A stretch of 64,000 nt of DNA from Citrobacter amalonaticus. Its GTDB lineage: Bacteria > Pseudomonadota > Gammaproteobacteria > Enterobacterales > Enterobacteriaceae. The translations under genes and the position numbers were made by a program. The stretch covers positions 1,054,001-1,118,000 of the forward strand of contig JARDVN010000001.1 in the NCBI GenBank assembly GCA_028994555.1. Reading direction: 5' to 3'. The notes under the pieces are model-generated. The model was not told where the DNA came from. It ran no database searches and saw nothing but the letters and a program-made list of their open reading frames with translations. This document shows positions 8,694 through 20,154 of this stretch, piece after piece; position 1 is the stretch's first letter, and the number at the start of each line of letters is the position of its first letter.

Positions 8694-11600
8694 ATGAGCG
8701 GAAAACCAGCGGCGCGTCTGGGCGATATGACGCAGACGGGCGGTAGCATTGTCCAGGGTTCGGCGGGCGTGATGATTGGCGCGCCAACAGGCGTGGCCTG
8801 CTCGGTCTGCCCCGGTGGCAGAACCTCCGGCAATCCGGTTAATCCCCTTCTCGGTGCCAAAGTCCTGCCCGGCGAAACCGATATCGCCCTGCCCGGTCCG
8901 TTACCGTTTGCACTCTCCAGAACCTACAGTAGTTACCGGACAAAAACGCCTGCCCCGGTGAGCATCTTCGGCCCCAGGTGGAAAGCCCCCTTCGATATCC
9001 GCTTACAGCTTCGCGATGAGGAACTTATCCTCAACGACAACGGCGGGCGCAGCATTCACTTCGAGCCGCTGTTTCCCGGTGAAACCGCCTTCAGTCGCAG
9101 CGAACGCTTCTGGCTGGCGCGGGGCGGCGTGCTGAAACTGCATGAAAGCAATCCGCTGCACACGCTCTGGCAGTCGTTGCCGGAAGACATCCGCACCAGT
9201 CCACACGTCTATCTGGCGACCAGCAGCGCACAGGGGCCGTGGTGGATTCTGGGCTGGCCTGAACGCGTACCGGGAGCGGATGAGGTGCTGCCCGCCCCGC
9301 TGCCGCCGTACCGGGTGCTGACCGGGCTGACTGACCGTTTCGGGCGCACACAAACCTTTCACCGGGACGCAGTCGGGGAATTTGCCGGGAATATCACGGC
9401 TGTCACCGACGGCGCAGGTCGTCGCTTCCGGCTGGCGCTGACCACACAGGCGCAGCGGGCGGAGGCGGCGCGTAAACGGGTAGCCTCTTCCGGCGTCAGG
9501 GCGCCGGAATACCCGCAGATGATGCCGGTCTCCGGCTATGGCGCAGACCGCGGCATCCGCCTTGAGGCCGTGTGGCTGACCCACGACCCGGCATACCCGG
9601 AGAATCTCCCGGCGTTGCCCCTGGCCCGCTATACGTACACCCCGCGTGGCGAGCTGTCGGCGGTGTATGACCGCAGCGGTACGGCGGTGCGGGGCTTCAC
9701 TTATGACGATAAACACCCGGGACGCATGACGGCGCACCAGTACGCCGGACGGCCCCGGACCACCTACCGCTATGATGCGGCTGGCCGTGTGGTGGAGCAG
9801 CACAATCCGGCCGGGCTGAGTTACACGTATGAGTATGAGAAAAATGCCGTCGCCATCACCGACAGCCTGAACCGCCGGGAGGTGCTGCACACCGAAGGTG
9901 AAGGCGGACTGAAACGGGTGATTAAGGAAGAAAAAGCTGACGGCAGTGTGGTTACGCGGGAATTTGATAACGCGGGCCGCATGGTGGCGATGACGGATGC
10001 TGCCGGGCGTAAAACCGAATACCGGCTGAATATCGGCTCCGGGAATGTCACGGAAATTGTCACCCCTGATGGCAGGTCAGTCAGCTTCAGTTACAACGAC
10101 CAGCGCCAGCTTATCGCCACCACCGGCACTGACGGCCTGCGCAGCCAGCAGACGTTTGATGCTTCGGGTCGCCTGACGCAGGAGAAATCCCGCCACGGCG
10201 ATATGACCCATTATGTTTATGATGACCCGCACAGCGAATACCCCTCCGCCAGCGAAGACGCCACCGGCAGCCGCAAACAGATGACGTGGAGCCGCTACGG
10301 GCAGTTACTCACCTTCACCGACTGTTCAGGCTACCAGACCCGCTATGAATACGACATCTTCGGGCAACTGACCGCCACACACCGGGAGGAAGGCATAAGC
10401 CTGTATCAGGTTTATGATAATCGCGGCAGACAGGTCAGCCAGCAGGACGCACAGGGCCGGGAAACGCGCTACGAATACAGCCTGTCAGGCGACCTGACAG
10501 CAGTCATCTTCCCGGACGGCAGCAGGCAGACCACAGAGTACGACGACGCAGGACACCCGGTGAGCACCACCACTGGCGGCCTGACCCGGCAGATGACATA
10601 CGACGCTGCAGGTCGCCTTACCCAACTGACCAACGAGAATGGCAGCCACACGGTATTCACTTATGATGTACTGGACCGGCTGGTGCAGGAAACGGGTTTT
10701 GACGGCAGGACGCAACGTTATCAGTACGGTATTACCGGACAGCTTATCCGCAGTGAAGACGAAAGCCTCATCACCCTCTGGCATTACGATGCATCCGACC
10801 TCCTGACGCACCGCACCGTCAATGATGAGCCGGCGGAACAGTGGACCTACAACGAGCGCGGCTGGCTGACCGAAGTCAGCCATCTCAGCGACGGTCACCG
10901 CGTCGCCGTACAGTATGAGTACGATAAACAGGGCCGCCTTATCAGCGAACGCCAGACGGTGCACCATCCTGAAACGAATGAACTGCTCTGGCAACACGAA
11001 ACCCGGCACGATTACAGTGACAAGGGACTGCCGGACCGCGTGATACCGGACCGCCTTCCCCCGGTGGCGTGGCTGACGTACGGCAGCGGGTATCTGGCAG
11101 GAATGAAACTCGGCGACACGCCGCTGATTGATTTTACCCGCGACCGCCTGCACCGCGAAACGCAGCGCCGCTTTGGCGACTATGAACTGACCACGGCATA
11201 CGCGCCGGGCGGGCAGCTACAGAGCCACCACCTCAATATTCTTCAGCTTAATCGCGACTACATCTGGAATACCGGCGGGCAGCTTATCCGTATCAGCGGA
11301 CAGCATGAACAGCGGGATTATCAGTACGGCGACGCCGGGCGGTTGCTCGGCACACACATTCAGTCGCCCCACCACGACCTGGCGCAGTGGACGTTCACCG
11401 ACCCGGCGGGCAACCGGACAACGGAACGGGATAAATACCCGATGCTGCCGGAACGCTTCCCGGATAACCGCATCAGCCAGGATGTGGAGAACTTTTACCA
11501 TTATGACGAACACGGCAGGCTGACGGAGAAAGACGAACGCCGGATACACCCGCACGGCAGCGTCGTACATCACTACCGCTATGATAACCAGCACCGACTG

Positions 11601-12811
11601 GCGCACTACCGCCTGATGCAGGCAGGCAACGTGCTGACGGAAAGCCGTTATCTTTACGACCCACTGGGCCGCCGCGTCAGTAAACGGGTGTGGGCATGTA
11701 CGGTATATCACGATGGCTCGTGTTCACAGCCGGCGCTGCAGGAAACCGTGTGGTACGGCCAAGACGGCGATAAACTGACCACCACGCAGACGGACAAAAC
11801 CCGCATCCAGACGGTGTACCTGCCGGGGAGCTTTACGCCGCTCATCCGTATTGAAACGGCAACCGCAGAGCTGGCAAAAGCCATCAGCCGCACACTGGCG
11901 GAGAAGTTTCAGCAGGAAGCAAACGTGACCTTCCCGCCGGAACTGGTGGCGATGGTGGATAATCTGGAAGCGGAACTACGGCGCGGAGAACTCAGCGAAG
12001 CTAACCAGGCGTGGCTGGCACAGTGCGGCCTGACGCCGGCGCAGATACAAAACCAGACAGAGCCGGAATACACGCCGGAACGTAAAATCCACCTGTACCA
12101 CTGCGACCACCGGGGCCTGCCGCTGGCACTGATTGACATTAAAGGACAGATTGCCTGGCGCGCAGAATTTGATGAATGGGGAAATATGCCGCGGGAAGAT
12201 AACCCGCATAACCTGCAACAGCTTATTCGTCTGCCGGGGCAGCAATGGGATAAGGAGACAGGACTGTTCTATAACCGACATCGTTATTACGACCCGTTAC
12301 TGGGCCGGTATATCACGCAGGATCCTATTGAGCTGATGGGGGGGATGGAATCTTTATCAGTATCCGTTGGATCCAATGTTAAACACAGACCCACTTGGAT
12401 TAATAAATATAGGTCAGGGTATAGACGGAGCTAGCGGAGACACATCTGTACATGCGAACCCAGGCCCCGGTGCCACCGATTTTCGTCCAGATCACGCGCC
12501 TGATCATGTTCACTTAGGTAAAAATGATGGGCCACGCGTAAGTACTGATAATTGGAAGCCCTTGTCACAAAGTGATGCAGCAAAAATGTCTAAGGAGCAA
12601 AATTCATTTTGTAAAAAATTAACAGATGAATCTAAAAAAAATTTTATCAAAACGACAAAGTCAGGTATTCAAATTTGGTAAATTTTTTGGAGTGTTGGGT
12701 GACTATTTTTCTGTTCGAGATGTAGCCGGTGAAATGTGTCAGGGCGGTGATTTAGTTTCATGCCATATTTATAAAAATATGGGAGGGGATACTTCCCCTC
12801 CTGCGATATAA
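8694..12811 (+). CDS. Rhs polymorphic toxin with N-terminal PAAR domain and variable C-terminal tip
   Basis: About 1371 residues after removing one base from each of two homopolymers (G7 at 12338-12344, A8 at 12634-12641). Residues 1-90 form a PAAR-like spike cap ([15 protein letters not shown]); then come the Rhs linker and dozens of YD repeats (for example [17 protein letters not shown]); the core closes with the hallmark GRYITQDPI and, after correction, NTDPLGL. The non-core tip (from about residue 1230) has [16 protein letters not shown] and ends DTSPPAI; its activity is unknown to me. Such proteins are loaded on type VI secretion VgrG spikes, but no secretion genes lie here. The ATG at 8694 follows AAAGGA; the TTG at 8688 is an alternative. 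GC content falls sharply in the tip, as is usual for exchanged toxin modules. Confidence 0.9.
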
Positions 12812-12819
12812 GGATAAAA

Positions 12820-13113
12820 ATGAATAAACATGAATTCCTTAGGAAAATGAATTTTCCTGTCGAGTGGGAAATATACGGAATGTATCCAGATGAATTATAT
12901 TCCTTGCAACTTAAAAATTATCATGAAGGAGATGAAGACGGTTCTGAACACGATCGCAATGGTGCCTTTCACTGGTGGTTAAAACGTGAACCAAATAAAA
13001 ATGAATTAGCTTTGTTGATTAAATTAACTTATTTGGATTCCGATCAGATTATGGCCAATGATGTCCGAAGTTATATTCGTAAAGCAAAGAATTATGAATG
13101 TAATCTGGAGTGA
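12820..13113 (+). CDS. Candidate immunity protein for the Rhs tip
   Basis: A 97-residue acidic soluble protein rich in Trp/Tyr (GAFHWWLKREPNKNELALL), starting eight bases after the corrected Rhs stop behind AAGGA. Position directly after a toxin tip, small size and low GC are the marks of a cognate Rhs immunity gene. I recognise no domain; the assignment is by context. Confidence 0.65.
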   Translation: MNKHEFLRKMNFPVEWEIYGMYPDELYSLQLKNYHEGDEDGSEHDRNGAFHWWLKREPNKNELALLIKLTYLDSDQIMANDVRSYIRKAKNYECNLE

Positions 13114-13208
13114 TTTTTGAACATCTACGCAGGAATAGCAGTGGATAAACAAGCATTGACAAATGTTATTTCAACAATTTTGACCAAGTGTGAAGAACAA
13201 ACTTGCAT

Positions 13209-13948
13209 CAGCTGGAGCCAGAATATACGCCGGAACGCAAAATCCACCTGTACCACTGCGACCACCGGGGCCTGCCGCTGGCGCTGATTGACATTAACGG
13301 ACGGGTTGCGTGGCGAGCTGAGTTTGATGAATGGGGGGAATATGCTGCGGGAAGATAATCCGCATAACCTGGAACAGCTCATCCGCCTGCCGGGCCAGCA
13401 GTATGATAAAGAGACGGGGTTGTACTATAACCGGCACCGTTACTACGACCCGTTACAGGGAAGGTATATCACTCAGGACCCGATAGGGCTGGAAGGGGGG
13501 ATGGAATTTATATAGTTACCCGTTAAATCCGATTATAGGCATGGATCCATTAGGTTTATATCAGATGTGCCATAGAAAATTCGATCCGGTGCCCGTTCCA
13601 TATGCAAGGCATTGCTATATGAAGTTTGAAGATGGTACTACATCAAGTTTTGACAATAAGGGAGTTCATGCAGATCCTGCCCCCAATAAATCAGGTACAA
13701 TATGTACTGAGCCTCAAAATCCATCACTCGATGAGTGTATTCGAGAAACGATGAAGCAATGTAAAGGTGAAAAGTATCACTTTACTGAGTTTAACTGTTG
13801 CCACTGTGCAGAACAGGCGATGAAATCTTGTGGCGCATCTATCCCTAAGACATCATGGCCAAACGCCCCAATAAATCCTGGGCCACAACCCGGAGAACCC
13901 GGCTATATCCGAGAGCCAGTATTTGGATCAAGTCTGGGAGATAGATAA
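13209..13948 (+). pseudogene. Displaced Rhs core fragment with toxin tip 2 (orphan module 1)
   Basis: Starting abruptly at 13209, the sequence repeats the last part of the Rhs core ([20 protein letters not shown] to [14 protein letters not shown]) without a start codon. Two G6 runs (13333-13338, 13495-13500) break the frame; with five G each it reads on through [17 protein letters not shown] into a cysteine-rich tip of about 130 residues ending at 13948. The tip has RHCYMKF and FNCCHCAEQ, which look like the His and Asn-Cys motifs of circularly permuted NlpC/P60-LRAT (papain-like) folds; that fold call is inference. Without its own start it can only be expressed after recombination with a full-length rhs. 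Confidence 0.75.
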
Positions 13949-13950
13949 GT

Positions 13951-14136
13951 ATGTTAAAATATTTCATTGCCGAACTTTTATGGGTGTTTTTATTTTTGTT
14001 AATCATGGAGAAGTATATTCCCATATATGTATATGAGCGAATAAATCTTCCTGCATCCATTATCTCGTGGGTATCATGGGGATTTCTTATTCTGTGTGGC
14101 TTGAGAGTTTCGTGGTATAAAGATCTGAGTGCCTAG
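13951..14136 (+). CDS. Candidate membrane immunity protein for orphan module 1 (possibly truncated)
   Basis: A 61-residue protein with two hydrophobic segments (LLWVFLFLLIMEKY and IISWVSWGFLILCGL), starting two bases after the tip-2 stop. The stop is TAG at 14134-14136, and the same frame stays open and hydrophobic for another 66 codons to a TAA at 14335-14337, with segments such as AFIISIFIFIY and SAIFFALSFCVIFVGFF. The ancestral gene may thus have been a protein of about 128 residues with four membrane segments, now cut by a nonsense codon. Function is inferred from position only. Confidence 0.55.
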   Translation: MLKYFIAELLWVFLFLLIMEKYIPIYVYERINLPASIISWVSWGFLILCGLRVSWYKDLSA

Positions 14137-14374
14137 TGGTTATGTTGCGTATATGCTTTTATAATATCTATTTTTATTTTCATATATAACTCCTTCGCCT
14201 ATAGATTACATCAACCATCTGATTTTCCAGACGTTGTTGGAAGTATATGGTTGTCAGCGATTTTCTTTGCTTTAAGTTTTTGTGTCATTTTTGTTGGCTT
14301 TTTTTACAGGTATTATTCTGAAGTATTTACTGTCTAAATTAAATTAATATTTTTATTAAGAGATTGTAGCTACA
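14137..14374 (+). other. AT-rich stretch between orphan modules
   Basis: It contains the in-frame hydrophobic continuation of the preceding small gene (to 14337) and then about 35 bp of AT-rich spacer before Rhs core homology resumes. I see no independent gene, start site or terminator here. Confidence 0.5.
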
Positions 14375-15273
14375 CACTGTACCAGTCGGGAAGCTTTACG
14401 CCGCTCATCCGTATTGAAACGACTACCGGAGAGCTGGCAAAAGCAGCTCGTCGCACGCTGGCGGAGAAATTTCAGCAGGAAGCAAACGTGATCTTCCCGC
14501 CGGAACTGGTGGCGATGGTGGATAATCTGGAAGCGGATCTACAGCGCGGTGAACTCAGCGAAGCCAGCCGGGCGTGGCTGGCACAGTGCGGCCTGACGCC
14601 GGAGCAGATGAAAAATCAGCTGGAGCCGGAATATACGCCGGAACGCAAAATCCACCTGTACCACTGCGACCACCGCGGGCCTGCCGCTGGCGCTGATTGA
14701 CATTAACGGACGGGTTGCGTGGCGCGCAGAGTTTGATGAATGGGGGAATATGCTGCGGGAAGATAACCCGCATAACCTGGAACAGCTCATCCGCCAGCCG
14801 GGCTAGCAGTATGATAAAGAGACAGGACTGTACTATAACCGGCACCGTTACTACGACCCGTTACAGGGAAGGTATATCACGCAGGATCCGATAGGGTTGC
14901 GTGGGGGGATTAAACCCTTATATGTATCCATTAAATCCAGTCACCAATATAGATCCGCTGGGGTTGGCTGAAACATCGGAGTCGTATGTCGTTAGTAGAG
15001 ATTTGGCTGCGCTTGGAGACGAAGCCAGATCTCGCTGGAATCCCCTTACACATACTTTTACAGTAACAACTGATGGGCAAGGAAATATATTGCATACATA
15101 TAGTTGGGGGGAATGATGCAAATTTGAACGGATGGAAATTAGATCAATCTATCGATCTAAAAACAGCCAGAGAGGCATTGGGTAATGGCTTAGCTCAACC
15201 AACTTTGGCACCAAGTCATTGTGTAGAGCAAGCGTATGCCGAATTAAATAAAAAAAGAAAACGAACATATTAA
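14375..15273 (+). pseudogene. Displaced Rhs core fragment with toxin tip 3 (orphan module 2)
   Basis: Core homology begins at about 14375 ([12 protein letters not shown] region), further upstream in the core than orphan module 1. It carries an extra base in CACCGCGGGCCTG (14671-14681) and a CAG-to-TAG change at 14804-14806, neither being a long homopolymer, so this copy looks genuinely inactivated. G6 runs at 14903-14908 and 15106-15111 also break frame. Corrected, it reads [18 protein letters not shown] into a tip of about 110 residues with THTFTVTTDGQGNILHTYSW, WKLDQSIDLKTAREAL and a Lys/Arg-rich end. I cannot name the tip family. Confidence 0.72.
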
Positions 15274-15389
15274 TTTATTCATTACGAGGAATTGTAAGCA
15301 GGAAACAAATAGGATATTATTTAAAGCAATGGCTATTTGTACTAGTAATAAATGGGGAGCATTTCCATTCCCACCGAAACCTGGTATGT

Positions 15390-15687
15390 ATGGATATTTC
15401 TATTAACTATGAAGAATTTTTTTGTGGTTTTATTGACAAGTATAACTATCAGTGTTGTAGTTGTAATTGTTTATGCCGTATCTATTTCTTTATGGGGTAA
15501 GGAGATGCATTTTGGCTATGTTAGATTATTCTTTATATTAAGTGTTATTGGTGGTGGAATGTTTAGCTCCTATTTCATCCATATAAATAATGATGGTTTT
15601 TTTTACAGTATTCTTTACGGTGTCATTACTTCGTTAAGTATATTTTTTTTGATCGGATTTGCCATTGTAAATATATATGGTGCATAG
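15390..15687 (+). CDS. Candidate membrane immunity protein for orphan module 2
   Basis: After removing one T from the T7 run at 15417-15423 the frame opens at ATG 15390 with MDISINYEEFFVVLLTSITI and continues for about 98 residues. There are three or four hydrophobic segments (SVVVVIVYAVSI, LFFILSVIGGGMF, ILYGVITSLSIFFLIGFAIV). Uncorrected, translation could start at ATG 15409. It lies about 115 bp after toxin tip 3. No clear ribosome site is visible. An immunity role is inferred from its place after a toxin tip. Confidence 0.5.
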
Positions 15688-15728
15688 CTTTGCAACTCAA
15701 TAATAATAAAAATCGGGAGAGAACAGGC

Positions 15729-16765
15729 TGTGGCAGCACGAAACCCGGCACGATTACAGCGACACTGGACTGCCGGACCGGGTGATGCCAGACAGGCTTC
15801 ACCCGGTGGAATGGCTCACTTACGGCTCTGACTATATTACCGGGCTGAAGCCCGGCGACATGCCGCTGGTCGATTTCACCCGCGACTGCTTGCACCGGGA
15901 GAAACAGCGAACCTCCGGCGCTTATAAGCAGAACACGCTCTACAGTGCCACCGGGCAGTTGCTGAGCCACACGTTCAGTGACCCGATGCTGAACCGGGAA
16001 TACGGTTTTAACGACAACGGACAGCTTGTACACATCCGTGGCGTGCATCAGGAGGAAGACTACCGCTGTGAACAACAGGGCGCTGCACTGCTGGAAAGTC
16101 GTTACCTCTATGACCCGCTGGGTCGTCGGGTCAGTAAACGAGTGTGGAAAAACCGGCGGACATACGGAGAAATCACCGGTAACGAATACATTCAGCTCTT
16201 CCCCCCGGAAGTGACCTGGTACGGCTGGGACGGCGAACGGCTGACCACCACCGAAACCACCACACAGCGCGTGCAGACGATTTACACACCGGGCAGTTTC
16301 ACCCCGCTCATCCGTATTGAAACGGCAACCGCAGAGCTGGCAAAAGCAGCACGTCGCACGCTGGCGGAGAAATTTCAGCAGGAAGCAAACGTGATCTTCC
16401 CGCCGGAACTGGTGGCGATGGTGGATAATCTGGAAGCGGATCTACAGCGCGGTGAACTCAGCGAAGCCAGCCGGGCGTAGCTGGCACAGTGCGGCCTGAC
16501 GCCGGCGCAGATACAAAACCAGATAGAGCCGGAATACACGCCGGAACGCAAAATCCACCTGTACCACTGCGACCACCGGGGACTGCCGCTGGTTGATGTT
16601 AAAAGACGGATGGCGTGGCGCGCAGAATCTGACTGCGGGAGAATAATCCGCATAACAGGAACCGGCAATCCGTCTGCCGGTACAGCTGTGGGATCGCGAG
16701 AGAGGATGTACTACACCCGTGGCGGGTCTTATGAACCACAGCAGGGACGTATAATCACTTGAGAT
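15729..16765 (+). pseudogene. Displaced, decayed Rhs core fragment 3
   Basis: Homology to the core starts near [12 protein letters not shown], corresponding to about 10988 of the full gene. It has an internal deletion: [25 protein letters not shown] joins two core points that are about 300 bp apart in the intact copy. A TGG-to-TAG change ends the frame at 16478-16480, and the remaining core is degraded before it stops at about 16765 (CGTATAATCACTTGAGATCC, a mutated GRYITQDP). No toxin tip follows. The open part (15782-16480, 232 codons) is not a functional gene. Confidence 0.75.
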
Positions 16766-16822
16766 CCCACATTTAATTCTCTTTTTTCATCTCCTTTCAT
16801 TCTCTGGTTCGGCGACCCTAAA

Positions 16823-18591
16823 TCAGTCAGCGATCTCCGGAGGGGTGAAGGTAAACGTTTCACCGTCAAACAGCCCCTGGCTGGTGAGTTTTAGCGCGGG
16901 GATGACCGGCAGGGAGAGAAATGCCATCTGGATAAAAGGTTCGTCAGGCAGTGTGCCGCACGCGCGACCTGCCGTTTTTAGCGCATCGATTTGTCCGGCC
17001 AGCGAATCGGCGGTGTCGGTGCTCATTAATCCGGCAATCGGCAGCGGCAAGTGGCATTGCACCTGACCGTTACGAACAACGCAAAGCCCGCCGCCATCGT
17101 CAATCACCTGATTAACCGCCAGAGCCATCTCTTCAGCGCTGCGACCGATCACCACAATATTATGACTGTCATGGCTGACCGTTGCCGCCAGCGCACCTTC
17201 GCGCAGTCCGAATCCACCTAACAAACTGCAGGCCGGGGGCGACTGGCGACCGTAGCGCTCAAGCACGGCGATGTAGCAAATATCATGGCGATCGAAGCCC
17301 TCCGCAGTGCACTCGCAGTCACTGGCGCCCGTCACCAGCTCGTTAGGGATAACATCGATCACCCGATAGCGTTTGCCGGGGGGTGAAATGCAGCGGGAAG
17401 TCATTGGCGCAAACGGGATGGCGCGCAATGGTATTGCCATACGGCGGAACGGTTTGCGCCAGCCTTGCCGGTTCTTCAGCTTTCAGACGTTCGGTGTCAA
17501 TGGGTTCTCCTTTGACAAACACCTGCTGTACCGTCACGTTGCGGGCATCGCTGAGCAGGACGATATCCGCCTGTTTTCCGGGGGGCCAGTAAGCCAAGAT
17601 GGTGCAAACCAAAATGACGTGCCGCTGACCAGCTGGCGACGCGGTAAGCGACGTGCAGGGGGACGTTATGCTGCAAAATCAGCCGGCGAATCAGGGCGTC
17701 GATATGCCCTTCATGCGCGATCTCCCACGGGTTGCGATCGTCGGTACAGAGCAGGCATTGCGGGCTGTTAAAGGCGTTGATCAGCGGTGCCAGCGCGTCG
17801 AGGTTACGGGCGGCGGAACCTTCGCGGATCATCAGCGCCATCCCGAGTTGCAGTTTACGACGCCCCTCCTCCCGTGTGTAACTCTCGTGGCAGTTCTCGA
17901 TCCCGGCGGCGATGTAGGCGTTGAGTGATTTACCGCTCAGTCCTGGGCAGTGGCCGTCCAGCGTCAAGTGGCGGAAGGCCTCCATTTTGTCGAGCAGCGC
18001 CGTTTGTCCGGCGATGACGCCCGGGTAATCCATCACTTCGGCCAGTCCGGTCACCAGAGGATGATCGCGCCAGGTCAGCATCTGGTCGAGGGAGAAATGT
18101 GCGCCATTCACATCACATCCCTCCAGGGCCGGAACGCAGGAACTTACCTGCAGATACTGATTCTGTTTCGCCTGTTCGGCGCAGCGGACAAACCAGGAGA
18201 ACCCTTTTTCGCCCATCACATTGACGATTTCATGTGGATCGCACACGACGGTGGTAAGGCCACGCGGGAGCGTTGCGGTTTCAAAAGTCACAGGCGTCAT
18301 CATGCTGGATTCAATATGCAGGTGTGAGTCGATAAAGCCGGGAACTGCCGTTGCCCCGTTGGCGTCGATACGCCGTAATGCTGCAGCGTCACGGTACTCC
18401 GCACCGATGCCCGCAATATGTCGCCCTTTAGTCACTATGGGACCCGTCATTTCCCCGCCATTGATAATGTCGAGAAGGATGACATTATCAATAATATAAT
18501 CGGCAACCGCTTCACCGCGTGCAACGGCTAACAATTCCTGCTGTTCCTGACGGCTAATATAATGAAATTTATGGCTTATGCTGTTATTCAT
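16823..18591 (-). CDS. ade: Adenine deaminase
   Basis: Cytoplasmic metal-dependent amidohydrolase converting adenine to hypoxanthine and ammonia. The frame is broken at two C/G runs (17580-17585 and 17378-17383); taking one base from each gives 588 residues, the E. coli length, with junctions [12 protein letters not shown] and [13 protein letters not shown] as in E. coli. Visible motifs are metal-binding [23 protein letters not shown] and [15 protein letters not shown], and the C-terminal [15 protein letters not shown] block. It is divergent from adeP, its functional partner in adenine uptake. Confidence 0.95.
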
Positions 18592-18766
18592 ATTTTTCTC
18601 ATTTTGATTTTATCAATTTGATTATTATTTATCATTAAAGAGTGCCGGTTGATTATTTAAAGCTTATCGATTAACGGACGTTTGCATTGTGATTGCAATC
18701 ACTGAATTAAATAGACGAGATGTTTTAAATGAAGCCTGTTTATATCCTCATGAATGGATGGCAAAG

Positions 18767-20102
18767 ATGAATAGTGATATCACTGATGACGCGAAAAAGG
18801 AGTCAAATTACTTTTCGCGGTTATTTAATCTGCACCAGCATGGCACCGATGTGCGGACAGAAATGATTGCCGGGATGACGACGTTTTTAACGATGGTGTA
18901 CATTGTTTTCGTTAACCCGCAAATACTCGGGGCCGCGCAGATGGACCCCAAAGTGGTGTTTGTCACCACGTGTCTCATCGCTGGTATTGGCAGCATCGCA
19001 ATGGGCCTCGTCGCGAACCTTCCCGTTGCATTAGCCCCGGCGATGGGATTGAACGCCTTTTTTTGCCTTTGTGGTGGTGGGGGCGATGGGGGTGAGCTGG
19101 CAAACGGGAATGGGAGCCATATTCTGGGGCGCGGTAGGATTATTTTTACTCACACTTTTCCGCATTCGTTACTGGATGATTTCCAATATCCCGATTAATT
19201 TGCGTATTGGTATCACCAGCGGTATCGGTTTATTTATTGCGTTGATGGGGTTAAAAAATGCTGGCGTCATTGTTGCGAATAAAGACACGCTGGTGACCAT
19301 TGGTAACTTAAGCTCCCACAGCGTATTGCTGGGGATTTTAGGTTTCTTTATTATTACCGTGCTCTCATCGCGTCAATTTCACGCGGCGGTGCTGATATCC
19401 ATTGTTGTGACTTCCTGTTGCGGGTTGTTTTTCGGTGATGTTCATTTTAGCGGTATTTACTCTGTGCCTCCCAGTATTAGCGGGGTAATGGGTGAAGTGG
19501 ATTTACGCGGTGCATTATCGCTTAATTTGGCCGGGATTATCTTTTCATTCATGCTCATCAATTTATTCGACTCATCAGGAACATTAATTGGTGTGACGGA
19601 TAAAGCCGGCTTAATCGATGACGACGGTAAGTTCCCTGGTATGAAGCGGGCGCTGTATGTCGACAGTATGAGTTCGGTTGCCGGAGCGTTTATCGGTACC
19701 TCTTCCGTGACGGCCTACATAGAGAGCACCTCGGGCGTGGCGGTTGGCGGGCGCACCGGTCTGACGGCGGTGGTGGTTGGCGTACTGTTCCTGCTGGTGA
19801 TGTTTTTTTCTCCGCTGATAAGTATGGTTCCCGGTTATGCAACGGCAGGCGCGCTGATTTTTGTCGGCGTGTTGATGACCTCAAGCCTCTCCCGTGTTAA
19901 CTGGGATGATTTTACCGAGTCAGTGCCTGCATTCATCACCACGGTGATGATGCCTTTTAGCTTCTCCATTACCGAGGGGATCGCGCTTGGCTTTATGTCG
20001 TACTGCATCATGAAAGTGTTTACCGGACGCTGGCGGGAACTGAACCTGTGCGTCGTTGTGGTCGCGGTGCTTTTTGCGCTGAAAATCATTCTGGTGGATT
20101 AG
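18767..20102 (+). CDS. adeP: High-affinity adenine permease (NCS2/AzgA family)
   Basis: Inner-membrane purine:proton symporter (YicO/AdeP). A T7 run at 19058-19064 breaks the frame; with six T it reads MGLNAFFAFVVVGAMGVSW and gives 444 residues, equal to E. coli AdeP. It has the AzgA hallmarks GMTTFLTMVYIVFVNP near the N terminus and GTSSVTAYIESTSGVAVGGR in the second half. I chose ATG 18767 by alignment with the E. coli N terminus; other in-frame ATGs lie upstream. It is divergent from ade. Confidence 0.93.
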
Positions 20103-20154
20103 TATTCACGGGCCGTTTCCAGATATCATGAGCGCTGATAAAGCAGGAGAACGC

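Noticed and set aside
15782..16480. A 232-codon frame as an independent Rhs gene
   Set aside because: It is a core fragment without the N-terminal domain or tip, with an internal deletion and a nonsense end.
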